Assembly: GCA_023388495.1 (NCBI GenBank)
Contig: JAEWGC010000037.1
Coordinates: forward strand, 124,001-188,000
DNA: 64,000 bases
Source of the DNA: Bacillota bacterium
Lineage (GTDB): Bacteria; Bacillota; Clostridia; Tissierellales; Tissierellaceae
Reading direction: 5' to 3'
Shown here: positions 43,531 through 52,301 of the stretch, piece by piece
Layout of the letters: the number at the start of each line of letters is the position of its first letter
How positions within the stretch are numbered: the stretch's first letter is position 1
The notes under the pieces: generated by a model
Told to the model about the DNA's origin: nothing
What the model saw: only the letters and a program-made list of their open reading frames with translations
Database searches by the model: none
Made by a program: the position numbers and the translations under genes

Positions 43531-44409
43531 CTAATCTAATCCGGGAAATATTAATTGCTCACTTTCATTTTTGCTCTCAAATTTATAAAGATAATTAAAA
43601 CATTTATCGACTCCATACATAATACCATGTTGATTGCAAGTATTTTTTACGATATTCATTAGTCTATCGTTATTAGGACTATTTATCTCATATGAATATC
43701 CATAATTTTTAATATATCTTTCCTTCATTCCCAGGAAATGTTCATCTAGTTTTTTATAGAAATATTCTCTATTTCCATCCCTCAAGGTTAATCCTATGCC
43801 AAAGCAAATTATCCCCTGTACCTTTGCCTCTATACAATAATCCAAAAGACCTCGTATATTTTCTTCCGTATCATTGATAAATGGTAAAATAGGACTCAAC
43901 CAGACTACCGTAGGTATACCATTATCTCGCATTATCTTTAGAACTTCAAACCGTTCCTTAGTAATGCTCACATTTGGTTCAATGATTTTACACAAGGTTT
44001 CATCATAGGTAGTAAGAGTCATCTGTACTACACATTTTGTTTTTTCATTAATTTTTTTAAGTAAATCTAAATCCCTTAAAATCCTCGCAGACTTAGTCTG
44101 TATAGCTAGTCCAAATCCATAGGAGTGAATAAGTTCAATACATTTTCTGGTGTTCCCTAGTTTTTCTTCTAAATGAATATATGGATCACTCATTGCACCA
44201 GTACCTATCATACATTTCTTTCTTCTTCTACGTAGAGCATCCTCTAAAACCTCTGGTGCATTTATTTTCACTTCTATATCCTCAAAATCATGATTCATCT
44301 GGTAGCACCTACTCCTTGAATCACAATAAATGCAGCCATGGGTGCAGCCACGATATATATTTATTCCATTCTTAGCTGATAAGATACCTTTTACTTCTAC
44401 TTCATGCAT
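43531..44409 (-). CDS. Radical SAM protein (SPL/Rv2578c-like)
   Basis: 292 residues. The cluster motif is GCTHGCIYC (CxxxCxxC, residues ~22-30), preceded by INIYRGC; this placement right after a short N-terminus is typical of the SPL-like radical SAM group that includes Rv2578c. No extra cysteine cluster domain is seen. The biological substrate is unknown. Two broken copies of its first ~30 codons are found further along, at 47414-47488 and 49887-50012. Confidence 0.85.
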   Translation of the reverse strand: MHEVEVKGILSAKNGINIYRGCTHGCIYCDSRSRCYQMNHDFEDIEVKINAPEVLEDALRRRRKKCMIGTGAMSDPYIHLEEKLGNTRKCIELIHSYGFGLAIQTKSARILRDLDLLKKINEKTKCVVQMTLTTYDETLCKIIEPNVSITKERFEVLKIMRDNGIPTVVWLSPILPFINDTEENIRGLLDYCIEAKVQGIICFGIGLTLRDGNREYFYKKLDEHFLGMKERYIKNYGYSYEINSPNNDRLMNIVKNTCNQHGIMYGVDKCFNYLYKFESKNESEQLIFPGLD

Positions 44410-44473
44410 AATGTTCTCCTCTTTGATTTAATTATCCTATTGTAAAAATATTATTTTGTTACCTATTATCATC

Positions 44474-45019
44474 TTAAAGTCTTACTTTAAAAATACAGTC
44501 GTTTCCACCACATGCCACGGTTTGTTGAATTTCTGATTCAACAGTTTTACCACAAATTAAACTATATGTTTTTATTACATGACCATTACAACATTCGCAC
44601 CATGTTTTTGATACAGGCTCATAGCTATCTAATTTTCTAAACATTCCACATACGCATTTATTCCATCCAAAGGAAACAGTAAGTTGATCCTCATCTTTCT
44701 TTACATAGCCTGGCGAAATTAGTTTTGAGTATTCTATGCAAAACTCATCAAAACTTTGGCTTCTCTCTTTCAACTCATTGATTTCTTGAATCTGTTTTTT
44801 AGTTAAGTTACAAGTATGTTTTTGCCTTATTTTAACAACAATCTCCTTATCAAGTAACTGATCCATTCTATCAATGACTATTTTCCCCAATTTTGCTTGT
44901 TCCTGTGCTGGCATTTTATCTGGAAGTGTGTGGTATTCAGGAAATATCTCATTAGCTATCTCCTCTCCCAATTCTTCTTTTATACTTCTAAACATTTGAT
45001 AAAATTTAAAAATTGCCAC
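44474..45019 (-). CDS. Cysteine-rich cytosolic protein of unknown function
   Basis: 181 residues. The C-terminal half holds NKCVCGMF, TWCECCNGHV, SLICGKTVESE and TVACGGNDCIF, a conserved cysteine pattern I associate with a clostridial DUF (DUF6144-like) and with V4R-like ligand domains; it may bind metal or a small ligand. The N-terminal half is helical. No signal peptide. Monocistronic, with no informative neighbour. Confidence 0.6.
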   Translation of the reverse strand: MAIFKFYQMFRSIKEELGEEIANEIFPEYHTLPDKMPAQEQAKLGKIVIDRMDQLLDKEIVVKIRQKHTCNLTKKQIQEINELKERSQSFDEFCIEYSKLISPGYVKKDEDQLTVSFGWNKCVCGMFRKLDSYEPVSKTWCECCNGHVIKTYSLICGKTVESEIQQTVACGGNDCIFKVRL

Positions 45020-45179
45020 CTATATCACCCCATAGTTCTTTTATATCTATAATGCCATTCTTAATATGACAGCAGTATGTCATGTTTAATATTTGAGCTA
45101 AATATAAAGCTATAATCTTTGAAAAGCCAACTAATCTTCTAGTGAAATTTATTGGTTTAACTTACTTAGAGATAGCACT

Positions 45180-45743
45180 CTAGTAATGTCCTATAACTGA
45201 CTTATCCTTTGCTCTATGCTTGCGGTTAGGATCATACTCCTGCCAATATACTCTTTTTTCATTAAATCGTGTTCTTGCTTCTTTTTCCTCCGCAGGATAT
45301 CCAACATATACAATACCTAAAGGAGTAACATATTCAGGTATATTCAGCATCTTTTTTAATGGCCTTATATTGCTTTCCAAAGGATGTATTCCTATCCAAA
45401 CTGAACCAAGTCCCATACTAGTCGCCGCAATTAAAATATTTTCTATTGCGGCACTGCAGTCTTGCACCCACATTTCTTGGGATGGACCTTTAAAGGCTAA
45501 CTTCATATTCCCACATACAACAATAGCAGCAGGTGCATTATATCTAGCAAAAATCAATTTTCCCCTTAATTCAGAAAGCTTTTCATCCTCATCTACAACT
45601 ATAAACTCCCATGGTTGACAATTTGCCGCTGTGGGTGCTGCTGTAGCAGCTTTCAACAAAGTTATAATCATGTCTTTCTCGACTTTCTTGTCTAAATAAC
45701 GCCTTATACTTCTTCTCTTATAAATCATTTCGATTACATCCAC
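45180..45743 (-). CDS. Nitroreductase family protein
   Basis: 187 residues from the GTG at 45743 (AAAGGGG upstream); the longer frame to 45884 runs back through the preceding gene. FMN-binding features are YKRRSIRRYLDKKV, AAPTAANCQPWEFIVV and LGSVWIGIHPLE. It would reduce nitro compounds, quinones or similar acceptors with NAD(P)H. It starts 13 bases after the GNAT gene and is probably co-transcribed with it. Confidence 0.9.
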   Translation of the reverse strand: MDVIEMIYKRRSIRRYLDKKVEKDMIITLLKAATAAPTAANCQPWEFIVVDEDEKLSELRGKLIFARYNAPAAIVVCGNMKLAFKGPSQEMWVQDCSAAIENILIAATSMGLGSVWIGIHPLESNIRPLKKMLNIPEYVTPLGIVYVGYPAEEKEARTRFNEKRVYWQEYDPNRKHRAKDKSVIGHY

Positions 45744-45756
45744 TCTAAAACCCCTT

Positions 45757-46473
45757 TCATATATCCTCTGCATAATATTCAACCCAAACAGGGGAAAATC
45801 CTGACTTAAGAGCAACTGTTGTTGATGCAATATTAGGACTCCATGTGGTGTAATATGGTAATGCACCTCGCTTTTCAATTTCATCAGCTAATGTTTTCAC
45901 AAGATATAATGCTAGTCCCTTGTTTCTAAATTCAGGTAAAGTATCTATACCTATTTGCCATAAATTTGATAGACTATCATCGGCTCCAGACAAAGCAACA
46001 AGTTGATTTTTATGATATGCACCAAATGCAATGACATCGTTTTTGTAATTCAATGCATTGTCAAAGCCCTTCTCTTTATACAATATATTCATGTTATTTT
46101 TATCGAAAAGTTTATATGTAAAGTCATAAGGCTCATTAACAAATTTATTATTATCCAAATACAGATATCTAACATGCTCTCCAGCAAGTCTTTTACCAAA
46201 TTCCCGGAGTTTTGCTTCAATTAAAAATAGATTTTCTACATCCATAATTTCATGTGCTGGAATTGTTGAAAAATGTTCTACACACCAGTCATATATAGCA
46301 GTGTCCGCTCTAATAATAGCATTCTTACCAAAGGTAAGTATTTCAAAAAATGTTTTTGTAGACTTAATAAATATATTTTTATCTTCTTTGAATACATTGG
46401 AATCGTATTCTCCAACAATAGGCAGCCTTTCTTGTACAATATTTATTTTATTTATTTTACTTATTTTATTCAT
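45757..46473 (-). CDS. GNAT-family N-acetyltransferase with N-terminal extension
   Basis: 238 residues. The GNAT domain lies in the second half: VALSGADDSLSNLWQIGIDTLPEFRNKGLALYLVKTLADEI contains the acetyl-CoA motif, and ASTTVALKSGFSPVWVEYYAE ends the fold. The first ~110 residues form a separate helical region. Substrate unknown. The nitroreductase gene follows closely. Confidence 0.85.
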   Translation of the reverse strand: MNKISKINKINIVQERLPIVGEYDSNVFKEDKNIFIKSTKTFFEILTFGKNAIIRADTAIYDWCVEHFSTIPAHEIMDVENLFLIEAKLREFGKRLAGEHVRYLYLDNNKFVNEPYDFTYKLFDKNNMNILYKEKGFDNALNYKNDVIAFGAYHKNQLVALSGADDSLSNLWQIGIDTLPEFRNKGLALYLVKTLADEIEKRGALPYYTTWSPNIASTTVALKSGFSPVWVEYYAEDI

Positions 46474-46521
46474 TAATGTTCTCTCCTCTCATCTGTCTGA
46501 CCTTAAATGATGAAAATTTAT

Positions 46522-47349
46522 TTATCCTAATTGACATCCTTCACAATAATAAATGCTGCCACCCATATAGGATTCCTTAATGATATTTTTACCACAAATC
46601 TTACATGGCTCTTTCACAGTATTCTTGCTTAATTTCGTGATATAACCTCCAGAACATCCAAATAAATCTTTTTCCGTATCTCGTCCACCTTTTATAACCA
46701 TCTCACCTAAAGTAGATTTAATAGAGTGATATAGTATCTCTATCTCTTCATTTGAAAGTGTTGACATCTTTCTTTTAGGATGAAGTTTTGCATTGAATAA
46801 TATATCTTGCAATACTCCATTTCCAAGTCCAGGTATGCGTTGCTCTGTTGCTAAAACAGCTTTTACACTCTTATTCCTTAGGCTTTCATCAGATATAATC
46901 TTTTCATAATACTTGAAATTAAATTCTTCAGATAATGGGGATGGTTTTTCCTTAGCTATTTTATAATATATATTATCAAATTCTCCATCTTTAAAGCACC
47001 AAATACCACCATACATTTGAATAGATGTAACAAGTGAAGAACCATCTTCAAACTGTATTAATAATTGATGCTTTTGTGGTAATTTCTGAGTTTTATCTAA
47101 ATACCTAAGATTTACTCCATCGCCTAATAATAATATAATATTACCTAAGCTAATTTCCACCAAACCAGCATATGCACAAGCTTCCTCTACTATTTTACCT
47201 TTTAATTTTGAATTATACTCGCTAGGATCACCGTAATACCAAGCAAATTTATGCGGTGATTGATTGGTGACAACATTATTAATCTTTTTGCCTTTTAAAG
47301 TTTGATTTATTTGGTATGATAATACAATAGCTTCTGGTATTTCAATCAT
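46522..47349 (-). CDS. Fpg/Nei-family DNA glycosylase without the N-terminal Pro
   Basis: 275 residues from the ATG at 47349 behind AGGAGGGGG. The H2TH motif IPGLGNGVLQDILFNAKLHP and the C-terminal zinc finger CKICG...YYCEGC are intact. However, the N-terminus reads MIEIPE, whereas Fpg and Nei begin MPE and use Pro2 as the nucleophile; here position 2 is Ile. Glu3 and Glu6 are kept. It may act with a different nucleophile, like the Val2 of NEIL3, or it may bind lesions without cleavage. Confidence 0.85.
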   Translation of the reverse strand: MIEIPEAIVLSYQINQTLKGKKINNVVTNQSPHKFAWYYGDPSEYNSKLKGKIVEEACAYAGLVEISLGNIILLLGDGVNLRYLDKTQKLPQKHQLLIQFEDGSSLVTSIQMYGGIWCFKDGEFDNIYYKIAKEKPSPLSEEFNFKYYEKIISDESLRNKSVKAVLATEQRIPGLGNGVLQDILFNAKLHPKRKMSTLSNEEIEILYHSIKSTLGEMVIKGGRDTEKDLFGCSGGYITKLSKNTVKEPCKICGKNIIKESYMGGSIYYCEGCQLG

Positions 47350-47364
47350 ATTTCCCCCTCCTAT

Positions 47365-47577
47365 AAAAATCACCTAATTTATCTATAATATCCTTACACT
47401 TATTACATCAATCTCAACAACTACAGTCACGATATATATTCATTCCATTCTTAGATGACAAGATACTTTTTACCTCTAGTTCATACATAATCTTATTTAT
47501 ATTAGTGTAATAAAAATTATTAAAATAGTTCATTATTACTCAAACAAGTCATTAATAATTGGAATTATATTAAATAA
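47365..47577. repeat. Direct repeat copy A with radical SAM remnant
   Basis: About 210 bases that align along their whole length with 49889-50100. Copy A includes the AAAAATCACCT segment after the Fpg-like start, a broken radical SAM 5' fragment, the stretch CATAATCTTATTTATATTAGTG, and the last codons of the NIF3-like gene (FNIIPIINDLFE). The two copies flank a 2.3-kb unit with three genes. Confidence 0.8.
47414..47488 (-). pseudogene. Radical SAM 5' remnant in repeat A
   Basis: The frame from 47488 reads MYELEVKSILSSKNGMNIYR then DCSC and a stop. This is plainly the start of the radical SAM gene at 43531-44409 (MHEVEVKGILSAKNGINIYRGC). After two stops the same frame continues to KCKDIIDKLGDF, shared with the copy in repeat B. 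Confidence 0.8.
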
Positions 47578-47868
47578 TGGCTCTTCATAGGGATGAACTC
47601 TTCTAATAGTTTCAACTGCATCTTTAACGTATTTCATTTTACATCTTACTTCGACCTTACATTCCTCACCTTCACAAATCTCCCCTATCTTACCACTATA
47701 TGGATTAGCTCCTTGCAAAGGTCTCCAATATCCTTTAACATTAATTACAGACATACAATTATCATAATCTCCTACTCTACAAGCATTAACCTTATTAAGT
47801 TCATCCCTTAGTTCTATAACAAATTCTTCTGGAATATATATTTCAATTTTTACCTCATTGATTTCCAT
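47536..47868 (-). CDS. NIF3/YqfO-like small protein
   Basis: 110 residues from the ATG at 47868; a GTG at 47880 lies within the ribosome site. The pattern VKIEIYIPEEFVIELRDELNK, GCxMSV-type strand and the C-terminal VETIRRVHPYEEPLFNI match the stand-alone form of the YqfO/NIF3 insert domain, related in fold to CutA/PII-like proteins. Role unknown; possibly metal or small-molecule binding. It overlaps the preceding gene's stop, and its last codons form part of direct repeat A. Confidence 0.75.
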   Translation of the reverse strand: MEINEVKIEIYIPEEFVIELRDELNKVNACRVGDYDNCMSVINVKGYWRPLQGANPYSGKIGEICEGEECKVEVRCKMKYVKDAVETIRRVHPYEEPLFNIIPIINDLFE

Positions 47869-47872
47869 AATT

Positions 47873-49087
47873 TTATTCACTCCTTTGCTTAGCTAGTTCA
47901 TTTTGCATTTGATCACACCATCTATCCCATAATAATAGATATTCTTCAGGTCCTAGCACTCTTCCATCTAGGTCCGAAATATTTTGAATACCTAGTTCAT
48001 TACATTTATCAACACATTTTTGATAAGCTTCCCAATCAAGCTCTTCTGAATCCCAAATAACATTAATCTTTTTAAAACCTAATTTATACAATGCATAAGC
48101 CCTTGTATGTCCATCAGTAAAAATAATTCTTCCATTAAGTAGTTTTATAGGAATTGGATCATAATAATAGTAATTACTATCGGTTAACCATGTAAGAACA
48201 TCATCCAGTTTTTCTTGTGAAATATAAAACTGAGATGGTTGGATATTTAGCAAATCTATTTCCATAGTTATCAGATGTTGAGTATGTCCTATTTCCTTAT
48301 CTCTTCTTTTTTCACGCCAATTATTATATTGTCCATATAGCCACTGTTCCTGGTTTAGTGTTAATTGTTCTGGAGAGTATCTATAAGTAATACATAAGTC
48401 TAGAAGTTCTTGAAAAATATAATTTTCAACATCTTGCTTCATGAACTTCCCAATTTCTTTTTTAATTGAACAACTTTTCCCAGTTATTAAATAATAATCA
48501 AGCATTGCATTAACTATAATGCTTTGTGCTATAATTCTAATAGGTGGATTTTCCACGTATTTTATTCTCTCCTTATACAATTCTGGATTCTTTTCTTCCT
48601 CTTGTTTACTCCATATAATTGAAAGTTCTTTTGAATGGATAATATCATCACGTGTCGGAGTATCTATAGAGTCAATCACATCTTCACCCCAGATAGTAAT
48701 TCCAGAATCTTTAATCCGTAAAACCTCAATAGGTAATTCAATTAAATCCTTGTTTTCTAAACACAGTTGAAAATCATATCTAAAAGGCCTCTTCATTTCG
48801 CCAATCCTATAAATACACCTTGCAATTGGTAAATCATGATTTGTAAGTAATTCAGTTTTCTCTATTATATCTATTACTTTTTTTCTAATATCATCTGATG
48901 TTTCATCTTTCAATATATGAATCAGATCAATATCACTTCCAATATTGCCTGTATAGCTGTTGTTAGATAATGAACCAACCAAAATCAATGATAAAAGTTC
49001 ATTTGATAGTTCCTCTTCCAATCTACTAAGATGAATACTGATAATTTCCCTTGCCCTGTTTTCTGATTTATTCTCCAATACTTTCAC
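47873..49087 (-). CDS. Fusion of nucleotidyltransferase and ParB-like domain
   Basis: 404 residues. Residues ~30-60 carry a minimal nucleotidyltransferase motif: LILVGSLSNNSYTGNIGSDIDL (G-S-x..D-x-D). The middle is helical. Residues ~283-404 form a separate domain, LNIQPSQFYISQEKL...PIPIKLLNGRIIFTDGHTRAYALYKLG, with the ParB/Srx-like D-G-H-T-R box; similar domains occur alone in clostridia. Fusion to a nucleotidyltransferase suggests one regulates or supplies the other. No pathway can be named. Confidence 0.78.
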   Translation of the reverse strand: MKVLENKSENRAREIISIHLSRLEEELSNELLSLILVGSLSNNSYTGNIGSDIDLIHILKDETSDDIRKKVIDIIEKTELLTNHDLPIARCIYRIGEMKRPFRYDFQLCLENKDLIELPIEVLRIKDSGITIWGEDVIDSIDTPTRDDIIHSKELSIIWSKQEEEKNPELYKERIKYVENPPIRIIAQSIIVNAMLDYYLITGKSCSIKKEIGKFMKQDVENYIFQELLDLCITYRYSPEQLTLNQEQWLYGQYNNWREKRRDKEIGHTQHLITMEIDLLNIQPSQFYISQEKLDDVLTWLTDSNYYYYDPIPIKLLNGRIIFTDGHTRAYALYKLGFKKINVIWDSEELDWEAYQKCVDKCNELGIQNISDLDGRVLGPEEYLLLWDRWCDQMQNELAKQRSE

Positions 49088-49113
49088 CCTTTAGTTTTTT
49101 TAATATCTATATC

Positions 49114-49172
49114 CTAATTTACAAATTTCTTACTAATCCTTAAAGCATTTAGCATTCTCCAAAATATATCAT
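49114..49172 (-). pseudogene. 5' remnant of a GNAT gene related to 43071-43508
   Basis: GGAGG-AAAATAA-ATG (ATG at 49172) begins MIYFGE, the exact start of the GNAT at 43071-43508, then hits a stop. Two bases out of frame the text continues NALRISKKFVN, matching NSLRVSKEQEKFV with a small deletion. The rest of the gene is gone. Confidence 0.7.
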
Positions 49173-49236
49173 TTATTTTCCTCCAAAGATATTCGATATT
49201 GTTATTCAATAAATGTAATAACCTAATGATTCTAGT

Positions 49237-49887
49237 TTATTGGTTTATAACGTATAAAATATTATCCTCTTCGTTTCTAACATAATTTAATACAAAATCA
49301 GCATTTTCCATAGGATGGTACTCTTCAATATATTTATCTTCTGCTGGAAAATATCGTCTTTCATATTTTAATTTTATATCTTCTGAATTCCCTATATACT
49401 TGTCCCTATTTATCACACGATTTAATCGTACTTTTTTTGGTGTATTTAGATAAACTATGTAGTCAAAGTGCTCTCTTATCTCTTTATTTTGTAAGAATAT
49501 TCCTTCAAGCAATAGAATTGAACCTTGAGGTATTTTTATTTGTTCTAAAATATATATGTCATTATCCTTATCATATATTTCAATTTGCTTGTCAATTTCA
49601 ATACCTTCCTTTATAGGCATCAAAATCTCTTTAATTAAATAATCATACCTCCATTGAATATAATAATAGCAATACCATTCTTCTTTAGCCCCATCATATC
49701 TAATATTTCTTGGATGTATGAAATCGTCAATATGTAATATAACTGAATTATAATTTTTATTACTCAATTCTTGCTTTAATGAATTAGCTATAGTTGTTTT
49801 ACCAGATCCTCCTAAACCATCAATTCCTATAATTAAGGTTTTTTGCAAAGTATGTTTTTCCATTATTTTATCTAGTAATTTCTCCAT
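49237..49887 (-). CDS. Uridine-kinase-like P-loop kinase
   Basis: 216 residues. Walker A is IGIDGLGGSGKTTIAN (residues ~21-35), followed by ILHIDDFIHPRN and LLLEGIFLQN, as in uridine kinase/phosphoribulokinase relatives. It probably phosphorylates a nucleoside or similar small molecule. The ATG overlaps the stop codon of a radical SAM remnant (TAATG), and AGGTGATTTTTA from that remnant acts as its ribosome site. Confidence 0.82.
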   Translation of the reverse strand: MEKLLDKIMEKHTLQKTLIIGIDGLGGSGKTTIANSLKQELSNKNYNSVILHIDDFIHPRNIRYDGAKEEWYCYYYIQWRYDYLIKEILMPIKEGIEIDKQIEIYDKDNDIYILEQIKIPQGSILLLEGIFLQNKEIREHFDYIVYLNTPKKVRLNRVINRDKYIGNSEDIKLKYERRYFPAEDKYIEEYHPMENADFVLNYVRNEEDNILYVINQ

Positions 49888-50012
49888 TAAAAATCACCTA
49901 GTTTCTCTATAATATCCTTACACTTATTCCGTGAATCAAAAAAGATACAGCCATATTATATATTCATTACATTCTTAGATGACAAGATACCTTTTATTTC
50001 TACTTCATGCAT
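49887..50012 (-). pseudogene. Radical SAM remnant in repeat B
   Basis: A 42-codon frame with a single internal stop: MHEVEIKGILSSKNVMNI, stop, then YGCIFFDSRNKCKDIIEKLGDF and the terminal stop. The first part matches the start of the radical SAM gene (MHEVEVKGILSAKN) and the next part matches its GCIYCDSR motif. The middle of the gene is deleted. It lies directly before the uridine-kinase-like gene. Confidence 0.8.
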
Positions 50013-50100
50013 AATCTTATTTATATTAGTGCAATAAAATTATTAAAATAGTTCATTATTACTTAAATAAGCCATTGATAATTAGAATTATATTAAATAT
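49889..50100. repeat. Direct repeat copy B with gene remnants
   Basis: Aligns with 47365-47577. It holds the radical SAM remnant and, at 50052-50093, a 3' remnant of the NIF3-like gene (FNIILIINGLFK, compare FNIIPIINDLFE). The rest of this gap (50101-50192) is AT-rich, with nothing I can support. Confidence 0.78.
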
Positions 50101-50192
50101 AAGTCAATATGTTTTCTTTTCATGTTTCCCACCTATTTTATATAAATAACTTTCTAGGTAATTGCACTCTATCCTTATAATACTCTTTACTT

Positions 50193-50711
50193 TTATCCAT
50201 TTGGATTTCTTAGCATATAGTTCAGTTTATCTTCCCACCTATCATTCATATCATAATAATTCTCTTCCCTATTTATGAACTCAAACCCAAACTTATTAAA
50301 TATTCTTTGCATTCTATGATTGGAACCCATTGTATCAGCATATATGAAATTAAGTTCTAAAACATTAAATACATAATCTATTGCCATTTCAATTGCTTCT
50401 GTTCCATATCCCAATCCCTTATATTTATCATTAACAAGAGCAATGCCAAGTTCACATTGACTTTTTTCATAGTTAATTCTTTTAAAAGATAATTCACCTA
50501 TTAGTATTTCATCTGATAACAAAATCCCTACTCTCGGATACCATGATTCTTTCTCAATGATGGAATCATATCCTATATCTACTTTTTCCTTATTATAGAT
50601 ATAAGGATTGGGATCCATTATTGGGTCTGGTATATACGATTTCCAGAATTGATGATATTCTTCTCTTGTAAATGTTCTTAAGGATATTCTATTCCCTTTA
50701 ATATTAATCAT
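50193..50711 (-). CDS. GNAT-family N-acetyltransferase (RimJ/RimL type)
   Basis: 172 residues. The acetyl-CoA motif is ALVNDKYKGLGYGTEAIEMAIDYVF, followed by ADTMGSNHRMQRIFNKFGFEFINRE, which is the RimJ/RimL-like C-terminal strand pair. Such enzymes acetylate protein N-termini or small amines. GAGGAGGAAC lies upstream. No partner gene suggests the substrate. Confidence 0.87.
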   Translation of the reverse strand: MINIKGNRISLRTFTREEYHQFWKSYIPDPIMDPNPYIYNKEKVDIGYDSIIEKESWYPRVGILLSDEILIGELSFKRINYEKSQCELGIALVNDKYKGLGYGTEAIEMAIDYVFNVLELNFIYADTMGSNHRMQRIFNKFGFEFINREENYYDMNDRWEDKLNYMLRNPNG

Positions 50712-50821
50712 AAGTTCCTCCTCTACAAAAAATATAAATGATATCTACTTACCTATAAAATCCACCTTGCTTTATAAAATAAATGGCCATGTCTATACCC
50801 CCTAACCACTTTATATTTAAC

Positions 50822-51604
50822 TTATATATTTATAAGATCTTTCTTTACTAAATGCATCTTAGCAAAATGTCTTTCTTCATTGTATATAAAACCTAAATCT
50901 ATATATCCTTTATCTAGGAACCACTCAAGCGGACCATTTGGGAATGGCGTATTCTCAGAAGCTACGGCTATTATAGAGTTAAATCCTAACTTAGGTAATT
51001 CTTCCTCTAGATTCTGCAATGGGTATGCCTTATAATCACCATCTTCACTTGAAGCAAAGGAACATGTAAGAAATGCTATATCTTCAGACTTGGGTATAGG
51101 ATATGGAACTTCCATGGAAGGAATAAATTCTGATCCTCCAATACAGATTTCATCTAAGTAATGAAGTTTTCCCATATGTGGAAGATTATACTTTTCCCTT
51201 AAATCTTTTATCCAATTTCCTTTCTCATTGCAATAAACATTTTTCTTGGAAGAAGAACATAGGAGACAAGTATCTATAATGGTTTCTTCTGTTAAATCTT
51301 TTATATCTCCTATAACAATATTATTACTCATTCTAATATTATATGGTCTTGCCCTTGGTATAATTCCATTTAAGATGCTTTCTAAATTATCCATAGAAAT
51401 TGGTCCATGCCATCTCACATTATCATCAATAACAATCATGTTTGGAGAAAATATATTTAAGTTTTGGGCAATCTTATGATCTTTTGATATATCATATAAG
51501 TTAATTTTACATCTTTCATCACTTACGAAAGTGATTAGTAACTCTCTTATCTTATAATTATGGGGACACTGATCTCCCCAATAATAAAAATCAATTTTTC
51601 TCAT
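50822..51604 (-). CDS. Thioredoxin-fold protein, YoaP-like, function unknown
   Basis: 260 residues. The N-terminal third is thioredoxin-like, with YYWGDQCPHNYKIRELL in place of the CxxC motif and INLYDISKDHKIAQNL next. The remainder has CLLCSSSKKNVYC and a C-terminal GFIYNEERHFAKMHLV. I recall this arrangement as the C-terminal part of the YoaP family, usually attached to a GNAT domain; here it stands alone next to a separate GNAT gene (50193). Confidence 0.6.
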   Translation of the reverse strand: MRKIDFYYWGDQCPHNYKIRELLITFVSDERCKINLYDISKDHKIAQNLNIFSPNMIVIDDNVRWHGPISMDNLESILNGIIPRARPYNIRMSNNIVIGDIKDLTEETIIDTCLLCSSSKKNVYCNEKGNWIKDLREKYNLPHMGKLHYLDEICIGGSEFIPSMEVPYPIPKSEDIAFLTCSFASSEDGDYKAYPLQNLEEELPKLGFNSIIAVASENTPFPNGPLEWFLDKGYIDLGFIYNEERHFAKMHLVKKDLINI

Positions 51605-51656
51605 ATTTTTTCACTTCCTTACACTTGCTATATACCAAATATCTCAAACAAAATAC

Positions 51657-52301
51657 TTATTTAATCCATGGATGGCCCTTTGGATATGCTGTATTCATAG
51701 CGTTTATAAACCACTCATATCTTTCTTTTTCAAGCTTACTTATTACTGAATCAAAATCATGTTTATAATCATTATTTTCATGGTTTCTTGACTTATAAAG
51801 CAATATAACTTCTGGGGCAAGTATACTGATTTTATCTTTTTTTATAAAGGCCATATCTTCATTAATCATAATGTTGTGATTTTTTTGGTAATAAAAAATA
51901 CCATTTTCAACTTTATTAAATAAGACCTCTATAAAATCCATTTCCGTTTGTTCCCTATCAATAAATTTCATATATTTAAATACACCATCGGTTTTCTCAG
52001 TCTTTATAAAATCATTATCTTTTTTATAACACCAGATATTATCAAAATATAACTCTTTATGCTCAAGAGCAAATTCTACTGGAACTAATCTCTGATTCCC
52101 AACGGGTGCATCTATCTCCCACCCCTTTGACTTTAGGTACTGAATACATAATTCCATATCATCAAAACTAACAGTTATATCTATATCTTTATGCTTTCTT
52201 GTTATAGATCCCAAATAGACATCAATTGCAAATCCTCCGCAAAGGTGCCATTCTACATTCATATCATATAAATGATTATATAATTCATCTAATAACTTCA
52301 T
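51657..52301 (-). CDS. Nucleotidyltransferase domain protein, aminoglycoside nucleotidyltransferase-like
   Basis: 214 residues. WHLCGGFAIDVYLGSITRKHKDIDI (residues ~18-42) is the pol-beta-type nucleotidyltransferase site with the paired Asp residues, in the arrangement seen in ANT(2'')/LinB-like resistance enzymes. A later KDKISILAPEVILLYKSR fits the same group. It may modify a drug or metabolite. AAAGGAGATAAA gives a strong ribosome site. No regulator is adjacent. Confidence 0.78.
   Translation of the reverse strand: MKLLDELYNHLYDMNVEWHLCGGFAIDVYLGSITRKHKDIDITVSFDDMELCIQYLKSKGWEIDAPVGNQRLVPVEFALEHKELYFDNIWCYKKDNDFIKTEKTDGVFKYMKFIDREQTEMDFIEVLFNKVENGIFYYQKNHNIMINEDMAFIKKDKISILAPEVILLYKSRNHENNDYKHDFDSVISKLEKERYEWFINAMNTAYPKGHPWIK

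Noticed and set aside
45067..45084. ATGAC/GTCAT inverted repeat upstream of the Cys-rich gene
   Set aside because: A five-base stem in AT-rich DNA is too weak to call an operator.
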